A stretch of 64,000 nt of DNA, from assembly GCA_039000515.1 (NCBI GenBank), contig JBCFYV010011164.1:31921021-31985020 (forward strand), in the 5' to 3' direction. The position numbers and the translations under genes were made by a program. Below, one piece after another: positions 9,798 to 21,828 of the stretch (positions are counted from its first letter, which is position 1; each line of letters starts with the position of its first letter). The stretch comes from Timema cristinae. Taxonomy: Eukaryota; Arthropoda; Insecta; Phasmatodea; Timematidae. The notes below the pieces were generated by a model. The model was given only the letters and a program-made list of their open reading frames with translations. It was not told where the DNA came from and searched no databases.

Positions 9798-12438
9798 CAA
9801 TAAACACAAGGACACATTTATGTTTCAGGGGGTGATGGTTCGCAGAGGTAATAGGCCGAAACTTGTTTACCTAATGAGTATGTAATTTATTTTTTTACCT
9901 ATATCAGGTTGGTGTATAATAGTGTAATCACCTTCGAGTCTAGGGGGTCACTTCGCCAGTTTTTGGGGTTACGTGGGTTAGGACTCCGGAACATCAGTAC
10001 CTATATTGGAGGGCTACCGTTCGAGCCCAGGGTACCAGAGTTTATCAACCGTGTGTGATCACCTATAGGTCAATCAGGCCATTGGTTAAGCAGCATTCCT
10101 TACAATACTTTGTTCTGCCACAAGCTTCTAAATATTCTTTAAATTATGTAATCTTTTAATATCTCTTATCAACATAACGTCTTGTAATAAACATAGAAGT
10201 ACAAATAAAAATAACAAAACCCCAAGCCGACCGTCAATTACGAACCCACACAATCACATATCCACTCACACCCCTATGGTAGGAGATGGTGACATTGGTA
10301 TTCATATGGCTATTTATTATATGTAATCTAAGTTTTATAGGAAGGCCCTTTTAGAAAATAAAAACACTTTTTTTGAGCTCAACATAGATACAATTTTAAT
10401 ATCAATATTCGGTAAACTAAACACGTTTTGATAATATACTCGTATATCAAAATTGGCATCTGCAGATCACACAAATTAACGTGTAGGTAGATTTAATAAC
10501 GTTTCTAGCGGTCAGAAAAGGCCCTTCTTATAAAAATTGAACTTAATGTTTCATATTGCCTTTTCTTCGGGTGATTCGTCAAATAAACATATGCGGGTCA
10601 TGGTTGGCGGGCGTGGAGTTTGTAAACTCGGTCTGATTCACATTATAGTATTTGGGGCAACTTAGGTTGCCAAAGAAGGGTAACTAATCTGCGTCCCAGC
10701 TAAAAGTTAGGCCCGTACCGAAGAGAGGTGTTTGGGAAGTTAACCCCCCCCCCCCCCCCCCCGAAAGTAATGAAATACATAAAACCTACAGTCCCAATTG
10801 TGTTTTATCAATCTTTAAATTGCGTAAGGATTTAATGTAAAAATTTATTTGAAGTCTCCTGTTGGGGATTTTCACCTCGATAGACCATAATATAGTGTGT
10901 CATGGGCGTAAAATGGCAGGGGTCTGGGGAGAGGGGGGGAGATTAAGGCCCTTTCCTCCGTAAATTGATGGGTCCCTTCATAAAGCTGGACCACATATAC
11001 GCAAGAAAAAAAAAAAATTTACCTTTTTGTTTTTCTAATTAATTCTTATTACAATATTCACCTGCAAGATACACTATAAAAAACCCTATTTTAACACAAG
11101 CTCCTGGTAACAGTGAGCTTTCTACGCCCTTGGGTAGGCCCCCAACACCACCCCCTTCCTTAGCAAATTTAATTTATAGGGACGGCCTTGGGAAAAGGGG
11201 TAGACAAACCGAGACACGCATTGATAAGGTCTTATTCATTCTCAGGGTAAAATTAGAACGAAATGGATTCAACTAAATCAACCCTTGATTATGTCGTGGT
11301 TCTTTCATTAAACCCCTTTCGTTTCTATTTTTTTGTGAAGGTGTTGAATCACACTTGCTCACACGGCTGGGACCCGATTTACCGCTTTGAGAAATGTCAA
11401 CAAGCAATTACGGACCCAAGTTTTCCTAGTTATGTTCACAAATATTGTGTTCGTATGAAGCGAGAGAGCTCTTCCTCCCTTTCCACAATCCGCCCTCCTA
11501 CATGAATGCGCAACATAACGTAAACATCCCATTAGAATGCCCGCAATCAATACACGAGCAGCCAGACAAGGCTAGATAGGGCTTGAAGGGGTGACACAAA
11601 ACACTGGTTCGGAGCTTATTTCAATGGGTGTACAAGTTCAACACGCACTTTCTAAACACAGTTATTTGAGTGCACATTTAACAAACTACTAAAATCGTAT
11701 AATATCGCCACGTTCAGAATATATAAAAATGCATGTGTGATAAATAACAATGATAAAAGTTCACTATACAGCCGTCAAAATTGAAACCATGGGACAGCTG
11801 CCGGACAGGAATCCTGACGTATGAATGGAGTCGAGTCCCGATTAACCGATCTAATCGGGACAAACAAGTGGTCGGATATTACGGAAACAATGAGAGGGGC
11901 TGGAACGAAACAAATCAAAATTATATTGAAGTGCATATTAGGTATGAAGTGTTAAAAAAAAGTAATTAAAGTTTGTTTGCCAGCTTTGCTTCTCTTCTTT
12001 GAGGTGAGGTCCCACCAGCGTGCTACCTGTAATAACATTACATCAATAGCACGTTAAGGTACGCGTACAATGGTCCGCATCGCACGCATTGGATTATTTA
12101 CATTATTTTTTATGAGGTAGCTTCCACTCATCCGCATCGGACATTGACAATGCCGATGGGATTCTGCGAGGAAGATTAAAATCCAATTTGTATCTCTTCT
12201 GAGCATGCGCCTAGGCTTAAAATATGTCTGAAAACTATATTCTGCGCAAAAACCAAATGTCTAACACGTATTTATAATAACTGCCTCTTTTGCTAATGGT
12301 TGGTCGTACAGACGATAAGTTGACTGGTAGTGAATTAAGTACGAAAATATCGTCCGTGTGTACGGGGTGTTAAAGTATCTGAGGGTGACTCCTCTTAGCC
12401 CCACAGCTGAACAAGTCTCTTGTTTTATTTTGGTTAAG
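9798..12438. other. Non-coding stretch with a C19 run
   Basis: About 2.6 kb without a supported gene. It contains a 19-C homopolymer at 10744-10762, several G/C-skewed tracts (10920-10940, 11140-11160), and weak open frames at 11263-11505 and 11781-11969 that look non-coding. Nothing else recognised. Confidence 0.5.
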
Positions 12439-12617
12439 GCGGCTGTCCAACCTTTGGCCAGAATTGCAGCTCATTGAGAACGAGGCGATAGAAAGGTTTT
12501 TAACCCACGAGTCGAATCCGACCACCCAAACATTCACTCTGTTCAGGGAGGACGGAACCTTGAGAGAGGACAACACCCGGAACACCAAGGTCTGGAGGGA
12601 TGGAAAGTACACCTTAG
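12439..12617 (+). CDS. Probable coding exon, family not recognised
   Basis: A 179-nt segment bounded by a pyrimidine-rich acceptor (TTTTATTTTGGTTAAG|G) and a GT donor (CTTAG|GTGTGG). The open frame reads LWPELQLIENEAIERFL, then TTQTFTLFREDGTLREDN, then TKVWRDGKYTL. The residue mix, charged/aromatic pattern and GC-ending codons (GAG, AAC, ACC, GAC, GTC) look like real protein coding, unlike the flanks. A 19-G run at 12622-12640 lies directly behind the donor. The family is not recognised and the rest of the gene was not found. It might also be an exon fossil or retro-fragment. Confidence 0.55.
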
Positions 12618-13887
12618 GTGTGGGGGGGGGGGGGGGGGGGACGGGCGGGAGACGCGAAACTACGCGCGCATGAGAGATGGAAGCCAGCCGCCTCAAGAGT
12701 ATCGATCGACACATTCCGACAGATCGAGAAATGTTTAGGGGTAAGAGTCTATTTTTTAAATTAAATCAGTAGGGAGGAGCTACCTTCTTTAAAATGTACC
12801 GTGAAAACCACCCCTTTACCCGAATTTTTGAACACAAATATTATTTATTTTCAAAAATCTATTTTGTATTTTGTATTTAGAAATTGACATGGATTCACTC
12901 AACTAAAGGACATCACAAATTGTTTGTCAATTAAGGAATAGAAAATCTAGATTTTAATATATATATATAAATTAGTAGCTGGTCAGAGGAAAATAAGTTT
13001 TAAAATTACAGTACTCCCTAACCTAGACATAAAGTTACCTGCAGCGGTGAAGAGAATTAATCTATTGTGATAGGTGGTTTAGTGACAGCTTTAAATGTAG
13101 GATTTAGACTAATAACATCATAGCAGTGACATATTTCCTCGACCCCACGCAACTTGAAGGACGTTGCGAAAGGTTGCACATGCGCAGTTCAGAGTTACCA
13201 ACAGGTAATGTTGCCAGTCTCGATTGTAGAAATGCTTGTCCATATGCGTTCCATTTTGAGATTGACAAATGTAAGCCCAGAAATTAGTTTCATCGCATAT
13301 ATTGACTAACTATTGTTCGTTTCGAAATATTTACACTGGATAGTAGCACGCCTCGCCACTGAATCTAAGAGATTCAACACGGAATCTAAAGCGACACGAC
13401 ATAGAAACTAAACACTTCATCTTCAGCCATCACATCAATACATAATATTTTTTCTAAGGAATCCTACGCTTATAGTAAAAGGTGAGAAAGCTTACCTTGC
13501 TTGTTCCACTATGGTCTATCCTGTGGCTTATATGATATGACCATTGTGCACTCATTCAAGGTGAACTACTGTTATCAGTCATAATAAACGAAGTGTACAT
13601 AGCATGCTTAAATATTTCAGATCCTTGAATAAGTAACAGGGGAAGTGCTTCTTTGAAAGGCTTTGATATAATATTGAAGTATTAACACATTTGGTCTACA
13701 GCAGACCGGAGGACTCCGACGTTAGTGACATATTCAATCCCAAACGCTGTTCTTGACACTGTGATAAGAAAACCATATCTAGATTACATTAGTTACATTT
13801 GAATAGTAAGAAAATGTTCCGAAAAAGATTTAAGGAACAATATTCAAACAGGAAAAGTTTCATCCTACGTCACTGTTTTTATTTCCA
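12618..13887. other. Non-coding stretch
   Basis: Starts with the G19 run, then AT-rich DNA with an (AT)n tract near 12958-12968 and, at 13690-13760, a copy of the dispersed repeat containing TTTGGTCTACAGCAGACCGG. No gene supported. Confidence 0.45.
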
Positions 13888-14130
13888 ACGCGTCTCATTA
13901 CCCGTTCAGACTATACGAACATGTATATTAATTGCATGATTTTGATAGGAGTGAGAAAGGTAGTACTAAGAGGAAACGTGTCCACATTTGCGTGGATGGA
14001 GAGAGGTAGACCATTTCAGCAAAACCACCTTCAGTACACTCACCCAAGAATCTAACCCCAACATCTCCCCCTCCCTGGCTTACTAGACTAAATGAACTTT
14101 CTATTTAGACCACGTGCCCACCAATGCGTG
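13888..14130 (-). repeat. SINE-B copy
   Basis: Minus-strand SINE-B: CGCGTCTCATTACCCGTTCA at its 3' end, body (CCACATTTGCGTGGATGGAG), AACCACCTTCAGTACACTCA, and a tRNA-like head region (GAATCTAACCCCAACATCTC). Confidence 0.75.
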
Positions 14131-16948
14131 TATTATATATAATTTAGAATTTAGAGGAGGAACTCACAAATGGCTAGCACCGTATGAATGAAGGAAGGTA
14201 TAGCAGAGCAGACGTCCTTACCTTCCTACCTCCTCATTCCAGATGACCCAATCTCAGACCGGTTTCTTCGAAGGGTACGAAGAAAGGAGAAGGGGAAACG
14301 AACTTCTTTGTTTTGATAACAAAAGAGGCTCTAGAGAACAAAATATCGTCCAAGGTTACACCTGGATACTGCTGCTGCTCCGTGAGACATTTTTTTTGGT
14401 CCCCCAAGTATGCAGCTGACTATTGGTGGGAACTGAACCAGCTAGGCTGGTCGCCCAACCACCGAGGTCAGGCAACCACCTACAGCCAAAGAGGATACAA
14501 GATGTGTTGTTATTTTTTTAACATACTTATTTATTATGGTGACTCAGAAAACGTATTATTTATAGTCGCAACGAAACCGACTTTATAGCTAGACGTTAAA
14601 GGTTCGATTCCCGGTATTATCGACGGAGACTGCGTGTTTGTTAGATAGTTAGTGTGATGATATGATCAGTAGGGTCTGAAAGCGCAAGCTAAATACCCCT
14701 GTAGAAAGAACCTAGTGGGCCAGATAAACGAGGCATTGATAGCTCTACTACACCAAAATAGTACATAGAATTGGAATAATTATATCATTTTCATATTGTT
14801 ATGGTGACTATAATATAAGTAATAAAAATTACACTCGGTGTGCTGGTCTTATTATTATACAAAGTTTAAAAATAAAACTACATAACCAGTAGATTCAGGG
14901 AGTATGCAAAGATGGTCCTCGAAATAGAGATGAAATTTTTTCGGTAAATAGTCCACAGTTTTGGTTTGGGGCGCAGCTGAACTGGAAACAACAATTCCCT
15001 CCCAAGGTGGATTTGGCACTATTACCTTGCAGTGTAATTTCCCTCCCAAGATAGAAAGGACCGTGCTAGAATAACATAACCTTGCTCTCCTCTCACTAAG
15101 AATGAATTTTACTTCTGACATACTGCACGGAGTAGCTAACATTCAACAGGTGGCTTGCACCGAGCTTAAATCACTGGCGATTTATTGTATTAATTTATAA
15201 TTAATATCTTACATTGAAGTTCCCAATCTACCTGTTTACAATTCCTTATAATTGAGTCGATGGTGCCCAATCCACCTGTGTGTGTATATATAATATATAT
15301 GTATGTACACACATACGCACTACGCCATCAAATAGTGTGTAGGATGACGGAGGGGATAACATTTGTTAGTGAATACTTAATACAAACAAATAATCACAAT
15401 TAGAGATGATTTTTTTTTGAAAAAGTCACACCATTGTATTTCAAGGGATGAAGAATGTAATGTGCCATTAAGGCTTTGATAGAGTAATGAAATATTAACT
15501 TATCTGAAGACTCGACGTCAGTGACACATCCAACCACAAAACGCTGTAGTCTAATCGATAAGTATGTATGAGTGAGTGAGAGCGACTGTTTTTGCTTTAT
15601 TGTAACTCAATAGCTAAAGTTTCTGATGTTAACGTCCTTAGGAAACATTAAACTCAGGTTATTTCGATTTCTTATGTTCCAATGAACTAATTGGATTTTT
15701 TTTAAACATAAATAATGAATAAAAATGTTCAAAAAATTACATTTTTCCAAAATGTAAATTTTGAAAATTTTCCCTCTCACATCTCACCCCAGCCATTGAG
15801 ATCTAAGCGTTGATTGTTACTGAATGTTGTAACCTATTTTTGAATAAAAATGTGTATACATTTTATTGGAGCGGAGTGTACTCTTCATTACGTCAAGGTG
15901 GAAGTCACAGATAAGAAATGCAGCTCAATAAACTAAACAGTGTTCTCTCTATTTGTACAGTAATGATCAAAATGTACTATCCATACAAGGTTTGGTAAAC
16001 AAATTGAAAGGACGATGTTAAACTTTCGTACAAGGTGCATTTACTTACAATTTGGCTCCCTCTGAACAAATTCGGGTGCACACTAAACCTCCTTAATCCT
16101 TATCCTCTTTCCTTAGTCCTAGCAAAATAAAAAAAGATTAAAGTAAGAACATTTTTGCTCTGCTTCTTATTATACTTATTTAACTATCCAAATGAGTTAA
16201 GAAGAGAAAGTATAATTTAGAAAAAGTGTACCAGCATTTTTTTGGTGTGGAGAGTGTGGGAAACGATTTAGTAAAAAAACTACCCTCAATACATACACCT
16301 GGCGTAATTTTAACCCAACTGAACAGACCAGATGAGCTTAATATTTAGGGGCATATATGCTGTATAGTCGAGAAACGGAGGCCAGCCAATCCCCCATTTG
16401 ACCTGAACTGCATACCGGAAGAATGATTGACTACTGAGATTAGACTATAGATACGGCCCATCGTTGCGGGTAGTAGTTCTAAGGCTAACTCCGTACCCGG
16501 CAATATTTTTGTTCTGCTGTAACATGGCCGACGACGGACGACAGTACAATGTGGTCACCTTGAACCTTGTATAGATTTCCAGAAAAGCACGCCGTGTCGT
16601 TCAAAATGAACATTGACTTACATAGTATGTATTTATTAGACACCAGTCCTCTATTAAAAATCCTATTTATTGTTTTAAGACAAAAAAAAGTGTATATCGA
16701 CAAAATGTGTGTAGTAAGATAGAAAAGTATCCTATAAAGGTCCTCTTTCCGACACTAATGTTATTAAATTGTCAAAATAAACCATTGCAACTCAATATAA
16801 ACCTATTTAGAATGTTGTAGATTTTAATAAAAATATTTTTCAACTGCTACAGTATAGACTATAGAACATTCAGAGCACTGACAGATACGGCCGGAAAAGA
16901 AAATAGCTCATTTGATTTCGGCCAGTGGTCGGTGAAATTCGGCCGTGT
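14131..16948. other. Non-coding stretch with SINE-B fragments
   Basis: No gene supported; frames at 14313-14588 and 14855-15142 show no recognisable domain. Bases 16040-16115 (plus) and 16205-16315 (minus) are short, decayed SINE-B bodies (AACAAATTCGGGTGCACAC; GTGTGGGAAACGATTTAG). 15280-15315 is an (AT)/(GT) palindromic patch. 15487-15560 resembles the dispersed repeat at 13690. Confidence 0.45.
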
Positions 16949-17229
16949 ATTATTATTATTAACACCGCGTCTTACTACCCGTTCGGGTTGTACGCACTTA
17001 CGCTAATGTGTAATGGTAGGGTGATTGTGAGATGAAATGAAGGACCTACAGTTTAACGTGGAATCCGAACCACGGTGGCGACCTGGCATTCCAAACATTC
17101 ACAAGATGTCTTGTCAGAGGTGTAGGAAGGGTTTGGAAATCAGATAAATCTGTGCCGGGACCGAGGATTGAACCCCGGCCGCCAGCACAGAAGTCTACTG
17201 ACACCTTACCTCTAGACCACCAGGTCACC
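16949..17229 (-). repeat. SINE-A, full length
   Basis: Minus-strand full-length copy of about 280 bp. It starts at an ATT tail and ACACCGCGTCTTACTACCCG, passes through CACGGTGGCGACCTGGCATT and GAGGATTGAACCCCGG (B box in reverse), and ends CTAGACCACCAGGTCACC, the reverse of the tRNA-like head. It contains both internal pol III promoter boxes. Confidence 0.92.
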
Positions 17230-18402
17230 TATGGTAGTGTAGCCCGTCGCCAATGTGACCGTTCCCATTAGGGCTTTGTTTATATTTTAACAGTATTCGG
17301 CCGTATACGGCAGAGCAAATATACTGCCGAGTACGGAGCTAGTGCAGTGATGCCAATTGAGCAACTCTGTCTCTAGACCTAGGGACTTTCACGGGCCTGA
17401 AACGACTAATTTTCATTTTTAGCACCTAGCGACTAATATGGCGACTGGAGACTTTCCTAAATTTTCTGTCAAGTTCATGTTTAGTAATTTTTATTTTAAT
17501 GCTGTATAATTTTGATTTTTGAACAACCGTACTACAAGAACGCATAATGCATTGCTTCGGTCTACAGAAGAGCTTTAAACCATCTGTCATTCACAAACCA
17601 CAATGAAATCGTTCCGGATCCAGGGATCACCTCAGTCCCCTGATGTATCTTACATTCAGTTCAGATAATTGCATGCATTTTGGGTTTGGCGACAAATCTG
17701 ACGACTTTTAGTTTTTTTCGTTTAGCGACAATCTAGCGACTTTCTGGTACTAACTTACAACACTTACATATGGTCGTTGGCAACACTGAGCTAGTGTGAG
17801 CTAGTGTTCCTTAAAAAGGATTCAAACCCATAGGACTGTGTCGTGTTGCAAACATCTCGAACAGGTCATGCTCATAATGAGCTATGTACCTTGTAAGAAC
17901 TTTGATCGACATTCGCAGAACTGAGCGCCGACCGTGCTTCTACCATACTTTGAATGCTAACGACACAACACAGTTCTGTGGGTGTGAAACCATCTTTAGT
18001 TTAAAATATTTAAAAATAGATATAGAGAAGTCACCAGAGACATTGGCTCACTATATTTATCTTAGAGTTGTGAAAAGAGACGGTTGAAGAACACTGGGTT
18101 CGGCGTTCGTACATGTGAAAGTAGATCTAGGATGTGCAGAACTATAAAGTGTAGTCTAGTAAGAACACGGTAGAAAGGAAAGTATCTGGCAGTATATAAA
18201 TTAGTAAAACTAATTTTGAATATTCATACGTCGAATCTTGTGATCTGAAGTTATAATTTTATTTATATAAAGTATAAATTCTGATAAAATTACATTAATA
18301 ACTAAAGAGCACGTTATCAAATTTGACAGTAAGGAAAAGCAAATAATATATTAACTACTGTATTTTTATTCGCAGTTTATTTAGTTTATGTTTTCACGTA
18401 CT
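17230..18402. other. Non-coding stretch with a dispersed repeat
   Basis: No gene supported. Bases 17900-18010 contain GCGCCGACCGTGCTTCTACC and GGTGTGAAACCATCTTTA. The same two motifs occur in inverted orientation at 22950-23010, marking a dispersed, possibly MITE-type repeat. The open frames there are products of this repeat. Confidence 0.45.
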
Positions 18403-18620
18403 CCACATATTACTACCAATCCGGGATCCCTGCACGTTTACACTAGTGGATGAGCAAGGTATAACTAGAGAAAGTGCACCCGCATTTGCGTGGTGTAAGG
18501 GTGGGTAAACCATTTAGGAAAAACCCATCCGAGATTGAAACTCTTACTTCCCCCTCACAAAGCAAATGAGACAACGTGAAACAGACTCCTTTGTTCTGGT
18601 GCCCACCGGTGCGGGTGACA
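18403..18620 (-). repeat. SINE-B copy
   Basis: Minus-strand SINE-B: TATTACTACCAATCCGGG (3' end), body AGAAAGTGCACCCGCATTTG, GTAAACCATTTAGGAAAAAC, and a degraded head containing GAGATTGAAACTCTTACTTC. Confidence 0.7.
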
Positions 18621-18986
18621 GTTCCTGAGTTCAGACCGCGAGATGTTGTTGAACCTCCCATCAGTACCCGGCGATGAATATGTATGAGCCGATACAAAGT
18701 CAACACGGCGAGACAATAAACACCTTGAGCTTAGTGCAAATGAGTTCTTTGGAGCTGCTTAGCGCCTTCTCCCGGCAGTGCCGCGTCCGCTCTTTTCCCA
18801 CGACTCGGTGTTAACCCTCGCCCACAGACCCGAGAGAGAGGGGAAAAAACTAAGAGGGTTGCCTATGTATAGGGGAATTTTGGTAGCAAGAACAGTGTCT
18901 GGTAGTTACTTAAGTTACTAAAACAATTTTAATAAATCCATCTATCAAGTGATGTTAGTTGTCATTTTTTTTATATTTAAGATAGC

Positions 18987-19656
18987 CAGTGGCGGAGCGT
19001 GATCTTTCTTTTTGGTGGGGCCAGGTCAAAGCTTACCGATAGTGATTTTTTTTCTCACCCCATGTTAACATTTTAAATTAATATCATTTAAGTTTTCCTA
19101 ATTTTTAAAAATCACTAAAATTACAAAATAATTAACTAAATCTACAAACTAAAAGAATAACATAATATAGGTTTTGAATTAAACTAACCAAGTGATGACA
19201 TTATTTGTACAAAAGTCGGGCGCGCCAGTTCATGAGTACTACAGTATTTTAAGCATTCTATTGATCTCCCTAATATCTGCCTTTTTTTGCAATTGTTTAT
19301 TGTGTTTTTGGATTGAAATGTTGACCACGGAATCTATTTGTGATGCAATATTTACTGGTCCACATGTTTTAAACCACAGTTGGTAACTATACCAAGGCTT
19401 AGAAAAAGTTATTTTTATCTTGCCATACACCTACATAAATGTAAAGTCATTAGGCTGATGTGCTCATAATCATTACATTTTAAGTTTTTCTTGCAGTTTT
19501 AATGAAGAAATTGAGTTTTATCTAAAAGTAAAGAATTTGCTTTGTTAATTTTATTAATTGCGTGTTTTTTCAAAAATAATTTATAGAATAAAAAGAAAGA
19601 AAAAATATTTATATGTTTTAAAAAAAGTTAGAAAAATGTTGGTGGGGCCGGCCCTG
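18987..19656. mobile_element. Non-autonomous hAT-type element with 8-bp target duplication
   Basis: A 670-bp segment beginning CAGTGGCGGAGCGTG and ending GGGGCCGGCCCTG, imperfect inverted ends of the CAGNG type used by hAT transposons. The flanking 8 bp are AAGATAGC (18979-18986) and AAGATATC (19657-19664), 7 of 8 identical: the expected hAT target duplication. The interior is AT-rich; the weak frames inside it show no transposase motif. Confidence 0.82.
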
Positions 19657-20452
19657 AAGATATCACAGTTATGTTGTAAAATGGCAACAATGTTGGCCGC
19701 AAATAAATATGTTTAAGTTTTCTAAACTGTTCTTCCAACCAAAATCAAGGTATAGCTGAGATGCTGCCAATATGGGGATTCGCTTAAGTTAAAATATTGA
19801 TAAAACTGGTAAATAATACCTAGTTTTGGTGTTAATTGGAATGAATATTATAAACATAGTTTTAAAATTTAAAATTTTCCATCTAGGTTAGTTATTAAGA
19901 TCTTAATGACTATTAGAGCATAGAATATATTTTTATGAACGTATGACGTAATCAAATAAAGGGGTCACACCACAAATTGTATTGATGTTTGGAGGGGCGC
20001 GTCTAGGGGGGAATAAACGGGGCAATTGCTTCACATTCCGGGGGTGGGGGCGGCACACCTCCCCAAAAGTTATGAAATTCAATTACAGTGATTACTATAA
20101 ATTTCCCATCAAATAGTGGTGTATTGATCATTAATAATACAAGCAGTAAGTACTCGCTTAGCGATAGGATTGCATTCCAGATTCCTGAACGCCCTAACTT
20201 TAAGTAATGTACAAATTACGTTATTCGTGTAATGTGGATGCAGTACACTAAAATTTGGACCATTGTGCTACCATGTCAGTATACAGAAAACTAACAGTGC
20301 AAAGGTGCAGGGGGATTCTATGTTTGTAGACTTAATTGGATTGATTGTTTGTATTTAATAAAGTACAGCCATTTAATGAGTTGATATATTCAACAAAACA
20401 AAAGAAATTTATAGTAGCATAGTTACGTATTAATATATTATAACGAGTTAGT

Positions 20453-20851
20453 CAGTGGCGTAGTTGTAAATTTATAAGTGCCTAAATGCAATGCTGTAGC
20501 CCAGCCCCCCCCCCCTTCCCAAAAGAAGGGGGGGGGGGCGGAGCGTGGAACCACCACAAGCGAAGAAAAAAATGTAATAAACATAAATGCCTCTAGAAGC
20601 TATTTGGAGCATTTTCAATGGTTACTAAGGCAGAAACTTAATTAGCGCACTTCCCCCAAGGTTCCAAATATTCGTATAGAACACAGTAAGTTTCAACAGA
20701 ATGTATTGATTCAAAGAATTAAAAAAAGTTCAACAGAATATTGATATTAAATCAATTAGTTAACTTAGAATTGCATAGTATAAAATTGTACTAAAATATA
20801 TTTACATAAAAAACAGTGCTGGAACGGCGTTACCGCTGCACTACACCCCTG
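20453..20851. mobile_element. Probable hAT-type MITE with C/G hairpin
   Basis: A 399-bp segment beginning CAGTGGCGTAGTTG and ending CTGCACTACACCCCTG. Flanks GAGTTAGT and GGGTTACT agree at 6 of 8 bases, a decayed 8-bp target duplication. Inside, a C run (20504-20515) faces a G run (20527-20538) across CTTCCCAAAAGAAG, forming a strong hairpin. Confidence 0.6.
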
Positions 20852-21459
20852 GGGTTACTGCTAAAATCGAAAAACTTCTGTACGAAAGGACGTCTCAGAT
20901 TTGTTTGCCCCAGTTCTCACATTTCCTAAACACGGCCCTGGGTATTTGTATTTTCCTCCTCTCCTGTTTATTATCATACTTAAGGACAGTTCCAACCAGA
21001 AAAGTTATAAGCCCTATTGGTTTGTGAATTTCTGCTCGACTATTCTAGTGCCTTCAGGGTGCCGCCTAGTTGAAAGGAAGTATCATCACACTGCGGAGTG
21101 TCTTATGCGCAGAGGTTCCAAAAACCTTTACACCTTGTTCCTCCCTTAATTTATAAGTGAATTCTGAGTTAACCCTCCCACACCCCCGTAGAAAAAAGTA
21201 AATTTCATTATATTAACACAATGTCAACATAATTTATTCCTGAACCCCAGAAATAATTCATTCTTTTCTAGTTTTGGACACTTCTAGGCCAGGTAGAAGA
21301 CGAAGAAATATAAACCAGAGGGATCCTTGGGTTTCCTCTTTGTGTACCAAAGTTTGGTTGAATTACGTAGATTATTTAATATTACATAAAAAAAAAAGGT
21401 AGAAAAACAACAGTTACACGGGGCACCTAAATGAAAAGATTAGGTCATCCAGGAGATCC

Positions 21460-21828
21460 TTAAGGTGCGGCAGAAGGAGCACAAAGTAATTTTACAGCTT
21501 TTATAGAATATACATTTTTTGGCAAAAATAAATAAAATATTTCTCCAGTAGCAAAATAGCGTATATTTTTTCTGTACATTCTAATATCAACAGATCTTAA
21601 ATATCTGTAAAAGGTGTCCTGGAATTTTGTCAAAACTTTTAAATAAAGAGAAAAAGTGTTGATAAAATTTCAGGACACCCTTGACAGATATTAAGATCTA
21701 TTGATATTAGCACGCGCAGAAAACTAAACGCTATTTTGCTACTGGAGAAATATTTTATTTATTTTGACCAATAAAATGTAATGCTATAAGAACTGTAAAA
21801 TTAATGCGTTTCCTTCTGCCGCACCTTA
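21460..21828. mobile_element. TTAA-flanked foldback MITE
   Basis: Both sides carry TTAA (21460-21463 and 21825-21828), enclosing GGTGCGGCAGAAGGA at the left and its reverse complement at the right. The two halves fold on each other over most of their length: AATATTTCTCCAGTAGCAAA pairs with TTTGCTACTGGAGAAATATT, and GGTGTCCTGGAATTTTGTCA with a near-complement. No coding capacity. A TTAA target suggests mobilisation by a piggyBac- or Kolobok-like transposase. A relative lies at 62290-62678. Confidence 0.85.

Noticed and set aside
12370..12714. 114-codon minus-strand frame with a polyproline run
   Set aside because: The polyproline is the reverse of the G19 run and the rest is the shadow of the better plus-strand exon at 12439-12617.
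14855..15142. 95-codon minus-strand open frame as a gene
   Set aside because: No recognisable motif. It contains a small internal direct repeat (CCCTCCCAAG) and no splice context.
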